Part shown: piece by piece, positions 26,589-35,812 of the stretch | Numbering within the stretch: the stretch's first letter is position 1 | Layout of the letters: every line of letters starts with the position of its first letter | Assembly: GCF_030813115.1 (NCBI RefSeq) | Contig: NZ_JAUSTY010000011.1 | Location: 1 to 64,000 of the forward strand | Source: Bacillus horti | GTDB lineage: Bacteria; Bacillota; Bacilli; Caldalkalibacillales; JCM-10596 | Reading direction: 5' to 3' | Length of the DNA stretch: 64,000 nucleotides | Notes under the pieces: model-generated | What the model saw: the letters and a program-made list of their open reading frames with translations, nothing else | Database searches by the model: none | Told to the model about the DNA's origin: nothing | Program-made: the position numbers and the translations under genes

Positions 26589-27404
26589 TTAATCATTTTT
26601 TGTAAGGACGTATGAGTAAGTGGATTCCTGCTCATTTTTCACCATGTTCGTAATCCGATAACCATGTGTAAATGATGTCTTTACAGCTTCACGAATAGTG
26701 AAACGCCAAGCTTTGGCCAATTCAATATCTTCCTCTTTTATTTGGTGAATGTTGCTAGGCACAGTAACGTATATTGGCAGACTATTTTGTAAAATCTTTT
26801 CCAGGTCATAAACATATGGAGATCCATTTTTAATCTTAATAGCATACTTTTTTGGAGAGACCGTCTCATCATGTTTTTTTGCCGAACGTGCTTTATGTAA
26901 CTCCTGATCGATGCACCACTCCATAAGAAGACGATCAGCAGGGAGGGCTTTATTAATCTTATCTGTCATTTGACCGTAATAAGCTTCCAGATATTTGGTT
27001 GGCTTTGCACCCAGTTTGCAAATATTAAAGAAGCCATTTCGAGCTTCTAATGGATCATAAGTCCAAACGATTTTTTTATAGCCTAACGAACTCGCTAGTT
27101 TTTTTTGTTTCATTTTTAAACCAAAGCCTATTCCCTTGTTTTGAAATCCCGGAACAATTCCTGTCATGTGTGAAACCAAGTATTTATGATCTCCTTCAAC
27201 CCCTGGAAAGCCATAGTTAAATCCGACCATTTCCCCTTCGCTGAAAGCAGCAATAATGATTCCTCCATGATGAATAGTAGCCAGTAATTGTGGAAGTGGA
27301 GATACAACATCTTGTCCCCAGATTTCAGTCTGTAACTGCACCACTTGATGCAGCTCATGGTGACTGGTCACTTCTGAATACAAAATAGCTTCACTGTTAG
27401 TCAT
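26589..27404 (-). CDS. GNAT-family acyltransferase, candidate D-amino-acid N-succinyltransferase
   Basis: 271 residues, ATG behind AGGAGG. Seen: an N-terminal GNAT domain (about 1-170) with the acyl-CoA loop (PGFQNKGIGFGLK) and the following TYDPLEARNGFFNICKLGA segment, then a C-terminal extension of about 100 residues. Proteins of this size and sequence type accompany N-acylamino-acid racemases in Bacillales, where one was shown to succinylate D-amino acids from succinyl-CoA. First gene of the ten-gene operon, behind a good promoter. The acyl donor and substrate are inferred from context. Confidence 0.8.
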   Translation of the reverse strand: MTNSEAILYSEVTSHHELHQVVQLQTEIWGQDVVSPLPQLLATIHHGGIIIAAFSEGEMVGFNYGFPGVEGDHKYLVSHMTGIVPGFQNKGIGFGLKMKQKKLASSLGYKKIVWTYDPLEARNGFFNICKLGAKPTKYLEAYYGQMTDKINKALPADRLLMEWCIDQELHKARSAKKHDETVSPKKYAIKIKNGSPYVYDLEKILQNSLPIYVTVPSNIHQIKEEDIELAKAWRFTIREAVKTSFTHGYRITNMVKNEQESTYSYVLTKND

Positions 27405-27481
27405 TTCCTTTGTCCTCCTATCTTCAATTAGAAGGATTTTCTCTAAATATACGAGTAAAAAAGGAAATCCTCTTTTTTGAT

Positions 27482-27510
27482 ATTATATAATAGTCAGAAA
27501 TATTTCTCAA
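27482..27510 (-). promoter_or_regulatory. Promoter of the D-amino-acid/peptide operon with palindromic operator
   Basis: On the minus strand, TTGAGA (27510-27505) and TATAAT (27487-27482) are exactly 17 bases apart. AGAAATATTTCT (27496-27507), a perfect 12-bp palindrome, overlaps the -35 box. A MurR/RpiR dimer site is the obvious reading. The rest of the 27405-27831 gap is AT-rich without a recognised element. Confidence 0.65.
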
Positions 27511-27831
27511 TAATAAATATTCTTTTTTAAATATGTATTTCCGATTCATTTATTATCAGCTTTTGATTTTGTACTAAACAAATGGATCTATACTAGCCTA
27601 CCAAAATAACAAATCTTAATTAATTTGATAATCTATTCTTAAACTGCTAAACTGTTTTGATAGTTTGACTTGTTTTCATTTCAAATGCTTTCATTTATAA
27701 TTTAGAAATAATGGATTTTTAATGTTTGATACAAAAATATTTTATGATAAGAAGTGGCTTGGTTATGCGAATACAACAAGCAACTGTACAGCTTTTGAAA
27801 ATACGTACGCTTAATAAAGGAATGTTGAGAC

Positions 27832-29568
27832 TTGATAGAGATACCGGGCTATTCCATAACAGAAATAATTTATCATGACCCCTACATTATGATTGGGTAT
27901 GCGGTTTCCGAGAAAACATCGAAAATCATGCTATTAAAGGTGGTTATAAATGGGAACAGGACCATGATTGAGAACGCTAAGCTTATCCATGAGTATAACT
28001 TTCTAAGTGAGTTTGAGATGGAAGGGATCTTGAAACCGACCTCCTATATTACTTTTAAGAATAAAATCATTCTAGAATACGAACCGATCCATGGAGCTAC
28101 TTTAAGGGGTTACTTTGCCAATGGTTCAGTCTCAGTCGCTATGTATGCGTCTATCCTGATGCGTGTGGTGCAACGCCTACACCAGCTTCACGAGCATAAT
28201 ATCCTTCATTTGAATATTAGACCTGATACACTTCTCATCCAGCCCAACACGAACCAAATATTTTTAACTGGCTTTGGCTATGCCGTCCAGATCAAACAAC
28301 AGATGTTTCAGGACAAAGGACAGCTGGAAGGAAACCCGATTTATATGTCACCGGAGCAAACGGGTAGGTTGAACCAGACCGTTGACATAACAGCAGATAT
28401 CTACTCCTTGGGAATGACGTTCTATGAGTTGTTTACTCAAAAGCTTCCTTTTCAGGAAACTGGATCGCTGGACTGGGCCCACTCCCATCTTGCTCAAACG
28501 CCTATTCCCCCACATGCTGTGAATCAAAAGATACCCCAGAAGCTTTCAGAAATAGTCATGCGCATGCTGGCTAAGGATCCAGACGCACGGTATGCGAATC
28601 TGCTTGCTTTACAAACTGATATAGCCCTGTATTTGTCGGAGGAAACAGAAGATTTTCTTGAAGCACCAGAATGTAACAAGGCCCCATCACCTTCTTCTGT
28701 TCCAATGAGTTCCAACACCTCTGCTCAACAGGAAGCCGAGATCAGTCAGGCTTTTGAACCGACTCAGCCCCCTTTAACATTCTTCGAGCAAATTGTTGGC
28801 TACCCCCAAGTGTTAGATTTAGCAGCGACTGTTCTAGCGTCTGAAATCTATAATGAGAATACACAGGGCAAGCGTATGGCCGAGAGGTTTGTCCAGCTTC
28901 TCATCAAAAGTGCAGGAGCTGAAAGGGGCCTGTTAATTACGATTCATAACAGTGGATTGTACGTAGAGATAGAAGCAAGACTTGAGCGCGATAGGATTGT
29001 ATCTTCGTCTGATCGACTCTCTCTAGAGAATTGTCCAGGCGTGAGACAAGAGCTCGTTCATACAGCTTGGCGAACAAAAGAATTGATACAAGCAAAAGAG
29101 CAAAGGAGTATTCATAGCCAAGCTACTCGTGCCTCAGGACGGGAAAACGGTTCAGCGCTTTGTTTACCAGTCCTGGTACACGAACAAATCATGGGCTTCT
29201 TGTATATTGAGAACACACTTACCAATAATGGCTTCGCTCCAGAGCGTTTTCACGTTTTAAGAAGCCTAACCTTACAGGCGCTATTTGCTTTAAATGCTCA
29301 TTCATCCCCAGTAGGAGGAGAATATCATAACTATCTCAATGAATTAGGGGAACAACAGCCTACTAACAAGCTTTCCCTGACTAAAAGGGAAGAAGAAGTG
29401 CTGCAGCTTATGTCTAAGGGCCTTTCAAACGGGGAGATCGCTGAAGCGTTAACCATCACAAAAGAAACGGTCAAAACCCATGTCAAGCACATCTTTGATA
29501 AGCTAAAGGTCGATCGGCGGATGAAGGCGGTAGCCGTGGCCAAGACACTCGGGATGTTAGAGGAGTAA
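27832..29568 (+). CDS. Pseudokinase-GAF-LuxR regulator
   Basis: 578 residues; TTG start ten bases behind AAGGA, with a stop just upstream in frame. Seen: a protein-kinase-like domain (about 5-275). The catalytic loop is HLNIRPDT at 126-133 where relatives have HKDINPSN, and DFG is replaced by GFG at 147-149; YMSPEQTGR and the C-lobe YSLGMTFYELF are kept. Catalytic Asp, metal-binding Asn and DFG Asp are all lost, so kinase activity is unlikely. A GAF domain (about 340-490; ERGLLITI, ALCLPVLVHEQIMGFLYIEN) and a LuxR-type HTH (about 514-575; LTKREEEVLQLMSKGLSNGE) follow. The layout recalls large kinase-AAA-GAF-histidine-kinase proteins with the middle and end replaced. Ligand and targets unknown. 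Confidence 0.85.
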   Translation: MIEIPGYSITEIIYHDPYIMIGYAVSEKTSKIMLLKVVINGNRTMIENAKLIHEYNFLSEFEMEGILKPTSYITFKNKIILEYEPIHGATLRGYFANGSVSVAMYASILMRVVQRLHQLHEHNILHLNIRPDTLLIQPNTNQIFLTGFGYAVQIKQQMFQDKGQLEGNPIYMSPEQTGRLNQTVDITADIYSLGMTFYELFTQKLPFQETGSLDWAHSHLAQTPIPPHAVNQKIPQKLSEIVMRMLAKDPDARYANLLALQTDIALYLSEETEDFLEAPECNKAPSPSSVPMSSNTSAQQEAEISQAFEPTQPPLTFFEQIVGYPQVLDLAATVLASEIYNENTQGKRMAERFVQLLIKSAGAERGLLITIHNSGLYVEIEARLERDRIVSSSDRLSLENCPGVRQELVHTAWRTKELIQAKEQRSIHSQATRASGRENGSALCLPVLVHEQIMGFLYIENTLTNNGFAPERFHVLRSLTLQALFALNAHSSPVGGEYHNYLNELGEQQPTNKLSLTKREEEVLQLMSKGLSNGEIAEALTITKETVKTHVKHIFDKLKVDRRMKAVAVAKTLGMLEE

Positions 29569-29614
29569 TTGTGCTTAGTTGGTATACTGCTTCTATCAGT
29601 ATCAAATATCCATT

Positions 29615-29715
29615 GCAAAAAAGTAGACTACCCTATATCTGAACTGCCCCTCCTTCGTTAGAAAATGTCTAACATAGGGTACAGTTCAATCCAGAAAGAA
29701 GTCTACTTTTTTTGC
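29615..29715. repeat. Nested inverted-repeat element, bidirectional terminator or mobile-element remnant
   Basis: Outer arms GCAAAAAAGTAGACT (29615-29629) and AGTCTACTTTTTTTGC (29700-29715) are almost perfect inverted repeats. Inside them TGAACTGCCCC (29640-29650) and GGGTACAGTTCA (29677-29688) form a second pair, and GTTAGA/TCTAAC a third. The A/T-rich outer arms would end transcription from both sides. The inner ends resemble the termini of some IS3-family elements with the interior deleted; this is a weak guess. Confidence 0.55.
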
Positions 29716-29819
29716 GTTAGAAATCTATGGAGCTAGCACCTGAAAGATTCCTCTGAACGCCCTAATCCCTTGTGCTTTTGAGATAGAATATCCCGTAGGA
29801 AGAACAGGGAAAGAATCGT

Positions 29820-32800
29820 TCACTCTGAAAGATCATTCATGAGGAGCTGCACCCTGTACAAGACAACTGCACTCTCTGCCCTTGTGCTAAATGCCTTAGG
29901 GTGGAAATAGCCCCCAGGAAAACCAACCATAATCTGATTATCTACCACAATTTGAACGGCATTCTGTGCCCATCCTGCCATAGTCTTGTAGTCATGAAAA
30001 GAAATCAAGGCAGGCTCTTTCTTAGCACTTAGCGAGTATGCATTCACGAGCATCATAGCCATCTGTTCTCTTGTAAGCGGATCATCAGGGCCAAACGATA
30101 CGTCGCTGTAGCCAGCAATAATCCCATGTTGTTTTGCCGCAGCAATGTGATCCCTTGCCCAATGCTCGGGTGTATCTAGAAACGAATTTTCCTTCTTTTT
30201 GTTTAACCCTAGGCTGTTAACCAACAGGGTAGCAAACTCCGCCCTCGTGATCATGCGGTTTGGTTTGAATGTCCCGTCTGGATATCCTTGGATTTGCCCA
30301 GAGCTAGTCAGCTTATTAATAGCTTCTCTGGCCCAATGTTCGTTAATATCTTGGAACATCAGCTTATCTTCTGCTCCACACTCTCCCGCTAAATTCTCAT
30401 CAGGACAGGTGAGTTCTTCGGGAGAGCTAGGTATTTTACCTTCTCCGGGTGAATGCGGCTTTGCTGTTTCCTTAGGCGCGAGCCCGCTGCCATGGTCAGG
30501 CTCGCCAACGCTCGGGCGAGGGAGAACAGTGACTATTCGGATGACTTCCTCAGCAGAATTACCTGCGGTGTCAGTCACATTATATTGGAGACTGTATTCA
30601 CCTACGACTTGAGTATTCACTTGTCCCGACACAACAATTTGCTCAGTAAGATCACCGTCTAGATTATCAAAGGCTGTCGCCCCTAGATCTGTAAAGGCAG
30701 AGCGTTCTACAACGCTCATTTTTTCCTGGCCGTTTAGTGTGATAATAGGCTTTTCCCGGTCAATGTTCGTGATTTCTACCTGCTTGACCGTTTCATTTCC
30801 TACGTAATCCTGCACATAATAGCTCACCCATCCGTTCTCTAGTACCTCAAGCTGATCACTCCAAGGCTCACCCTTTGTTTGAAAATAAGTAACATCATGC
30901 TGCCCAAAGGCAAGCTTGCGTTCTACTAATGGACTTTGAGAGTAAACCGAAGCTGTCACCGTTATCCTTTCTTGAGTAGGTACAGTGGGTGACACGATGA
31001 GCCGGATGACAGGGACTTCTTTGAATATATTTGTGATTTCAAATGTTTCAACCTGCTTGTTTCCAGCTGCGTCCTCTGCGTAGACCGTGTACCAACCGTT
31101 TAGCTCCACCTCAAAGGTGTCGACAAAATCAATACCCTCTGTATCAAAATAGGATAGGAGCTGCTCACCTAAAGCCCACTTTTGCCTGAGAACAGGGCTT
31201 GCGCTGTAAACATCTGCCGTCACCGTAACGTTCTGATTCGTTGGGAGCTCAGTAGAAAGACGTAAATGAGTCTCAGGAACGTCTCTATCTATTGTACTCA
31301 CATGAAATGATAGCACTGCCCCATTACCGGCAGCGTCCTGTACATAAATGGTGTAAGCTCCATTCTCATCCACAGTAAACGAATCACTGAAAGCTGTGCC
31401 CCCACCATTCAGAAAGAAGGCCTCGACCTGTTCCCCAGTACTCCATTTGTATATGGAGAGTTCACCTGAGTTATCCTGAGCGGATACGGTAACGGTGATC
31501 GTTCCATTCGTCCATGTAGCTGGAGACAGTATGGGCTCATCTATGGTCGGCTTTTCATAATCGTAGTTTGTAACCTCAATGCTTACTACAACCTCATAAC
31601 CTGCGTTATCTTTGATATATACCGTATACCAATCATTCTCATTTGCTGTGAACTCTATATCATCAAGGGGTATTCCGGCGTCTATGAAATAAGGAATTTC
31701 TTGCTCACCCTTAGCCCATTTCTGTTCTGCTATGCCACTACCGTTATCCATGATATGAGCTTGAACACGAATCGGCTCGTTCGTCCACGTATTTGTTTCC
31801 AGAGATAAGCTGACACTAGAGCTTGTTTTAAATATATGACTGATCTCAATAGTCTCTACACATTCATTCCCAGCGTTATCCTTGGCATAGACCGTATAGC
31901 TGCCATTTTCAGAAACTATAAAGGCTTCCCCGTCTAAACTAGTTCCTTCATTTAAAAAATAGGAAGCATCTTGCTCTCCAGCCGCCCATTTGCTCAGAGC
32001 AATCCCGCTTTCGGAATCTGAAATGTCTGCTCTAATTATTACATCCTCTTTAGTTGCTACTGTGGTGGAGGGCGTTAAGCTAATGATAGGCGGAGTGGTA
32101 TCTAGGTTCCTAATCGTTATTTGTTGAACTACCCCATTCCCAGCCCAGTCCTCGGCGTACACCGTGTACGTCCCGTTTGCAGTTACAGGAAAAGAATCAC
32201 TAAATCCAGTTCCTTCACCGTTTTGAAAGAAAGCTTCATTCTGTGCGCCTAATGCCCACTTGACAACTTTAATGCCACTCAGATCATCGGAAGCTACAGC
32301 AGAAATTTGAACAGCTTCTGAGGTCCACCCTGTTGGGTTATGGCCTAACGTCAAAGTGGGGGCAACCGTGTCTATATTAGTGATCTCAATTATTTGTACC
32401 GTTTCATTTCCCGCTCGATCCTTAGCGTACCACGTATACCTCTGGTTCTTTGAAGCGGTAATTGTATCTCCCTCGACGATGTGCCCGCCATCTCCAAAAT
32501 AAGAGGTATCTCTTTCCCCTTCAGCCCATTTTTGTATAGCTACTCCACTCCCCATGTCGCTTACGTGGCCAGTGACCACAACGACATCGTTCGTCCAATC
32601 TGTTGTGGATGGAGTTAGGATGATTGCAGGTGGAGTCTGATCAATGATCACAGAGCTATCATCTGTGGTACCCGTTACAGTCTCTTGACTATCGTCTATA
32701 GGATCCCGATATACGAGGCTAAAGGAAACCTCCCCTTCGTTCACTACTGGACTCACTATGAAAGAAGCCCTCCATACTTTCCCACTGGGATCTGTTGTTG

Positions 32801-33530
32801 TAGCTGGTACGGACTGCCCAGCCATAGTAACGCTAGGTGCGTGTAAGGGAAAAAGGGAAGTAAAGGAAAGGATGACCTCATCCCCTATTTTAGCAAAGCT
32901 GGGGTTTGAAGCATCTGAACTTATCGTAACAGCTTGGATGACTTCAACGTTAAGGGGGAAGCTGGAGTGTGACCGGCTGTAGTCCAACGTTTTGAGCTCT
33001 CCTCCCCATTCGACTTGATAAGAGCTCAAGGTAGCCCATAAAGCATTTGCAGGGACCTCCGAGCCCCTCTGCACCGTAAGCCCATCTACACTGTAAGCAT
33101 ATTCTTGATTTTGTAGAGGGTTCCCCTCGCCGAACCCTCCATCAAAGTTGCTAACAGTCAACCACCTGACATCTGCAGGGAAATCGCTCCAGTTGTTTAG
33201 CTCTATAAATCGTTTTTCTGTAGTGATCCCATCCCTGCTGAAATAAAATTCTACCCCTTCATTTAACTGACTGGAAAAGGGTGCAATGGTAACCCAGCGC
33301 GCATTACTAGGTATCTGATCCGGATCTGCATATGTGACGCTTGTTCCGTCACTATAACCGTGCATAATATTTGCAAAACCAGATGGTAAGTAGACAATAT
33401 CTCTTAGAAACTGAGCCTGGACCTGTGCGGCAGAGACGCTGTTGCCAGGCATGAATAGCGTGGATGCTAGTGTCCCCAAAAGCACCATTAAAATGATGCA
33501 GCTTATTATTTTTTGCGTTAGCTGGTTAAT
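29820..33530 (-). CDS. Large SLH-domain surface protein with Ig-like repeats
   Basis: About 1236 residues. The start is unusual: AAAGGAG at 33547-33541 is followed after ten bases by ATT (33530), with no ATG/GTG/TTG in frame nearby. Upstream in-frame codons have no ribosome site, and the next ATG lies inside the signal peptide. Seen: a signal peptide (QKIISCIILMVLLGTLA..NSVSAA), a 250-residue N-terminal part, and about eight repeats of 85-95 residues with a KWA-x-GEQ-x-x-YF / ENG-x-YTVYA-x-D-x-AGN pattern (about 30.7-32.7 kb). A DUF5011-type Ig domain (TLNGQEKMSVVERSAFTDLG) and three C-terminal SLH repeats (about 29.82-30.37 kb) for binding pyruvylated wall polymer follow. Probably an S-layer-associated adhesin or structural protein. 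Confidence 0.88.
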   Translation of the reverse strand: MNQLTQKIISCIILMVLLGTLASTLFMPGNSVSAAQVQAQFLRDIVYLPSGFANIMHGYSDGTSVTYADPDQIPSNARWVTIAPFSSQLNEGVEFYFSRDGITTEKRFIELNNWSDFPADVRWLTVSNFDGGFGEGNPLQNQEYAYSVDGLTVQRGSEVPANALWATLSSYQVEWGGELKTLDYSRSHSSFPLNVEVIQAVTISSDASNPSFAKIGDEVILSFTSLFPLHAPSVTMAGQSVPATTTDPSGKVWRASFIVSPVVNEGEVSFSLVYRDPIDDSQETVTGTTDDSSVIIDQTPPAIILTPSTTDWTNDVVVVTGHVSDMGSGVAIQKWAEGERDTSYFGDGGHIVEGDTITASKNQRYTWYAKDRAGNETVQIIEITNIDTVAPTLTLGHNPTGWTSEAVQISAVASDDLSGIKVVKWALGAQNEAFFQNGEGTGFSDSFPVTANGTYTVYAEDWAGNGVVQQITIRNLDTTPPIISLTPSTTVATKEDVIIRADISDSESGIALSKWAAGEQDASYFLNEGTSLDGEAFIVSENGSYTVYAKDNAGNECVETIEISHIFKTSSSVSLSLETNTWTNEPIRVQAHIMDNGSGIAEQKWAKGEQEIPYFIDAGIPLDDIEFTANENDWYTVYIKDNAGYEVVVSIEVTNYDYEKPTIDEPILSPATWTNGTITVTVSAQDNSGELSIYKWSTGEQVEAFFLNGGGTAFSDSFTVDENGAYTIYVQDAAGNGAVLSFHVSTIDRDVPETHLRLSTELPTNQNVTVTADVYSASPVLRQKWALGEQLLSYFDTEGIDFVDTFEVELNGWYTVYAEDAAGNKQVETFEITNIFKEVPVIRLIVSPTVPTQERITVTASVYSQSPLVERKLAFGQHDVTYFQTKGEPWSDQLEVLENGWVSYYVQDYVGNETVKQVEITNIDREKPIITLNGQEKMSVVERSAFTDLGATAFDNLDGDLTEQIVVSGQVNTQVVGEYSLQYNVTDTAGNSAEEVIRIVTVLPRPSVGEPDHGSGLAPKETAKPHSPGEGKIPSSPEELTCPDENLAGECGAEDKLMFQDINEHWAREAINKLTSSGQIQGYPDGTFKPNRMITRAEFATLLVNSLGLNKKKENSFLDTPEHWARDHIAAAKQHGIIAGYSDVSFGPDDPLTREQMAMMLVNAYSLSAKKEPALISFHDYKTMAGWAQNAVQIVVDNQIMVGFPGGYFHPKAFSTRAESAVVLYRVQLLMNDLSE

Positions 33531-33749
33531 TTTTTCTTGACTCCTTTCGGTTATATTTATACATAGTTTCTTTTTGCAAAAGGTTAGAAACAAAAGGTGC
33601 TTAACCAGATGCTGGTAAGGAAGAACAAGGAAGACCTCTACGCCCTCCACTAAAATTGTAGAGGTTCAAAATTAAATAATGTATCCCCCATTGTAGGGAT
33701 ATTTTAAAAACCTGAGCTAGGAAGCTGAGAAAATAATCAAGCCCATAAA

Positions 33750-33779
33750 AGAGAGGGAGCCGAATGGCTCCCTCTGCTG
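33750..33779 (-). terminator. Terminator of trpS-sulfurtransferase unit
   Basis: AGAGGGAGCC (33752-33761) and GGCTCCCTCT (33766-33775) form a perfect 10-bp stem with a GAAT loop, followed on the minus strand by CTTTTAT. Confidence 0.75.
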
Positions 33780-33880
33780 TTTACAATTTTACACTTTTCA
33801 GTTCTTCCCTTTTTGGATCCTAAGCAAAGACTAGACTGTCATAATTACGATGTACTCTGATTCGCAAACGACTATTTTGC

Positions 33881-34738
33881 TCAATCAATCTCCGCATCAC
33901 CCGTCGCAATCGGATTATCCTTATAGCTAATCCAATCACTCCAGCTTCCAAGATACAGCTTAGGCTTTAACCCAACCTCATCAAAAGCAATTAAATTAGC
34001 ACAAGCGGTTACCCCAGAGCCACAGTAAACAACCAGTTCTTTATCGCTCTGTAAATACTGAAGCAATCGCTCCTCCTGTTGCTCCTTCGCCTTCCAGCGA
34101 CCTTGTTCAAGGCTATCCATCCAGAAAGCACTCTCCGCACCAGGGATGTGACCACCTACTGGATCAATCGTTTCATTTTCTCCACGATAACGGTCAGGAG
34201 ATCGAGAATCTATGATGGTTACTCCTATGTCATTCAACCTCTTCTTTACATCCTCCATCCCATACAACAAATGCTGCTGAACATTAGGGACAAAGGTTTT
34301 CTTTTCGGGAGTTTTTGCTTCAGTTCCCGTTCCAGTCGAAATAGGATATCCGTTATCCTTCCATTTCCCGTAGCCTTGATCTAAAACATATACTTTTTCA
34401 TGACCTAAGTATTTCAATAAGAACCACAGACGCGCTGCCATCGCTCCCCCTTGAGCATCGTAAGCAACCACCGTTTTACTTTGGTCAATTCCCTTTTCTC
34501 CAAACGTTTTACTTAGAGCTTCAACATCGGGCAATGGATGCCTTCCACCATGCTCCGATTTTGGACCAGATAGGTCTGAATTTAAGTGAAAGTAAACAGC
34601 ACCTTTAATATGGTCTTGGTCATACTGCTCTTGACCCAACTGAGCGTTACCTAGATCAAATCGACAATCAGCTACAACCACAGCTTCATCCTCTAAATGC
34701 TCAAGTAGCCAGTCCCGTGTGACGATGTTTTTAAACAT
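33881..34738 (-). CDS. Sulfurtransferase (two rhodanese domains)
   Basis: 285 residues from ATG 34738, which lies eight bases inside the end of trpS, so translation is coupled. Seen: an N-terminal inactive rhodanese domain (about 1-130) and a C-terminal active one with the persulfide cysteine in CGSGVTA, the CxxGxT(A) signature of thiosulfate/3-mercaptopyruvate sulfurtransferases. It transfers sulfur to cyanide, thiols or protein acceptors in the cytoplasm. The link to trpS looks positional, but it puts this gene under tryptophan T-box control. Confidence 0.9.
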   Translation of the reverse strand: MFKNIVTRDWLLEHLEDEAVVVADCRFDLGNAQLGQEQYDQDHIKGAVYFHLNSDLSGPKSEHGGRHPLPDVEALSKTFGEKGIDQSKTVVAYDAQGGAMAARLWFLLKYLGHEKVYVLDQGYGKWKDNGYPISTGTGTEAKTPEKKTFVPNVQQHLLYGMEDVKKRLNDIGVTIIDSRSPDRYRGENETIDPVGGHIPGAESAFWMDSLEQGRWKAKEQQEERLLQYLQSDKELVVYCGSGVTACANLIAFDEVGLKPKLYLGSWSDWISYKDNPIATGDAEID

Positions 34739-35726
34739 TAGTAAAACCCACCCCCAACGTATCTCTAACCTTTTGAAGAGTTTCATTGGCTACTTTCCTA
34801 GCTTTTTCAGCGCCGTGCTGCATCAATTTATCTAGTTCCTCGGACTGATAGTAATACTCATACTTCTCTTGGAAAGGCTTAAGCATATCGACTACTACCT
34901 CTGCCACCTCTGTCTTAAGAGCTCCGTAACCCTTACCAGCAAAATGCTCCTCTGCTTCAGCCATGCTCTTATTAGTAATGGAAGAATAGATCGTCAGTAG
35001 GTTACTAACGGCTGGTTTGTTCACGGCATCAAAGCGAATTTCATTCTCTGAATCAGTAACGGCACGTTTGATTTTCTTTTCTACCGTTTTTAGATCATCT
35101 AATAAAGAAATATAGCTACCTTCTACAAGGCTACTTTTAGACATTTTACTCGTAGGCTCCGTTAAGGACATGATTCTTGCCCCGAACTCTGCAATCATTG
35201 GTTCAGGAATCACAAAAGTCTCTCCGTAGCGTTGATTGAAGCGTTGCGCTAAATCTCGTGCTAGCTCAAGATGCTGCTTCTGATCATCTCCAACTGGAAC
35301 ATGTGTAGCATTGTACAAAACAATATCTGCTGCTTGTAAGGATGGGTACGTAAACAGCCCTGCTGGAATACTCTCTGCTTCCTTAGACTTTTCCTTGAAT
35401 TGAGTCATACGTTCAAGCTCACCCATATAGGACGTTGTGATCATAATCCATCCAAGCTCTAAGTGTGCCGATACGTCAGATTGGGCAAATAAGGTTGCCT
35501 TTTCTGGATCAATCCCTACCGCTAAGTAAGTCGCGGCAAGCTTTCTTTTGTTTTCTCTTAGCTGTTCTACATTGCGAGGTAAAGTAATCGCATGATAGTC
35601 TACAATACAGAAATAACATTCCTCTTCCTCCTGCAAACGAACAAAATGCTGCAAAGCCCCAATGTAGTTACCTAGAGTTAATGTTCCGCTCGGTTGAATT
35701 CCTGATAAAATTCTCTTCTTTGTCAC
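34731..35726 (-). CDS. trpS: Tryptophanyl-tRNA synthetase
   Basis: 331 residues, the usual length for bacterial TrpRS. GTG start with AAGGGAG eleven bases upstream. Seen: the class I HIGH-type motif in SGTLTLGNYIGA, the GDDQKQHLEL segment and the KMSKS loop (SKMSKSS). It charges tRNA-Trp with tryptophan. A T-box leader precedes it. The gene overlaps the downstream sulfurtransferase start. Confidence 0.96.
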   Translation of the reverse strand: MTKKRILSGIQPSGTLTLGNYIGALQHFVRLQEEEECYFCIVDYHAITLPRNVEQLRENKRKLAATYLAVGIDPEKATLFAQSDVSAHLELGWIMITTSYMGELERMTQFKEKSKEAESIPAGLFTYPSLQAADIVLYNATHVPVGDDQKQHLELARDLAQRFNQRYGETFVIPEPMIAEFGARIMSLTEPTSKMSKSSLVEGSYISLLDDLKTVEKKIKRAVTDSENEIRFDAVNKPAVSNLLTIYSSITNKSMAEAEEHFAGKGYGALKTEVAEVVVDMLKPFQEKYEYYYQSEELDKLMQHGAEKARKVANETLQKVRDTLGVGFTNV

Positions 35727-35812
35727 TGTTCTTCAAGCTCCCTTCAATACTCTTCTTTATTAAGTTTTTTTGCTAACTAATCTGTTTCCTGTTAAACAAA
35801 AAGCTAAAAAAC

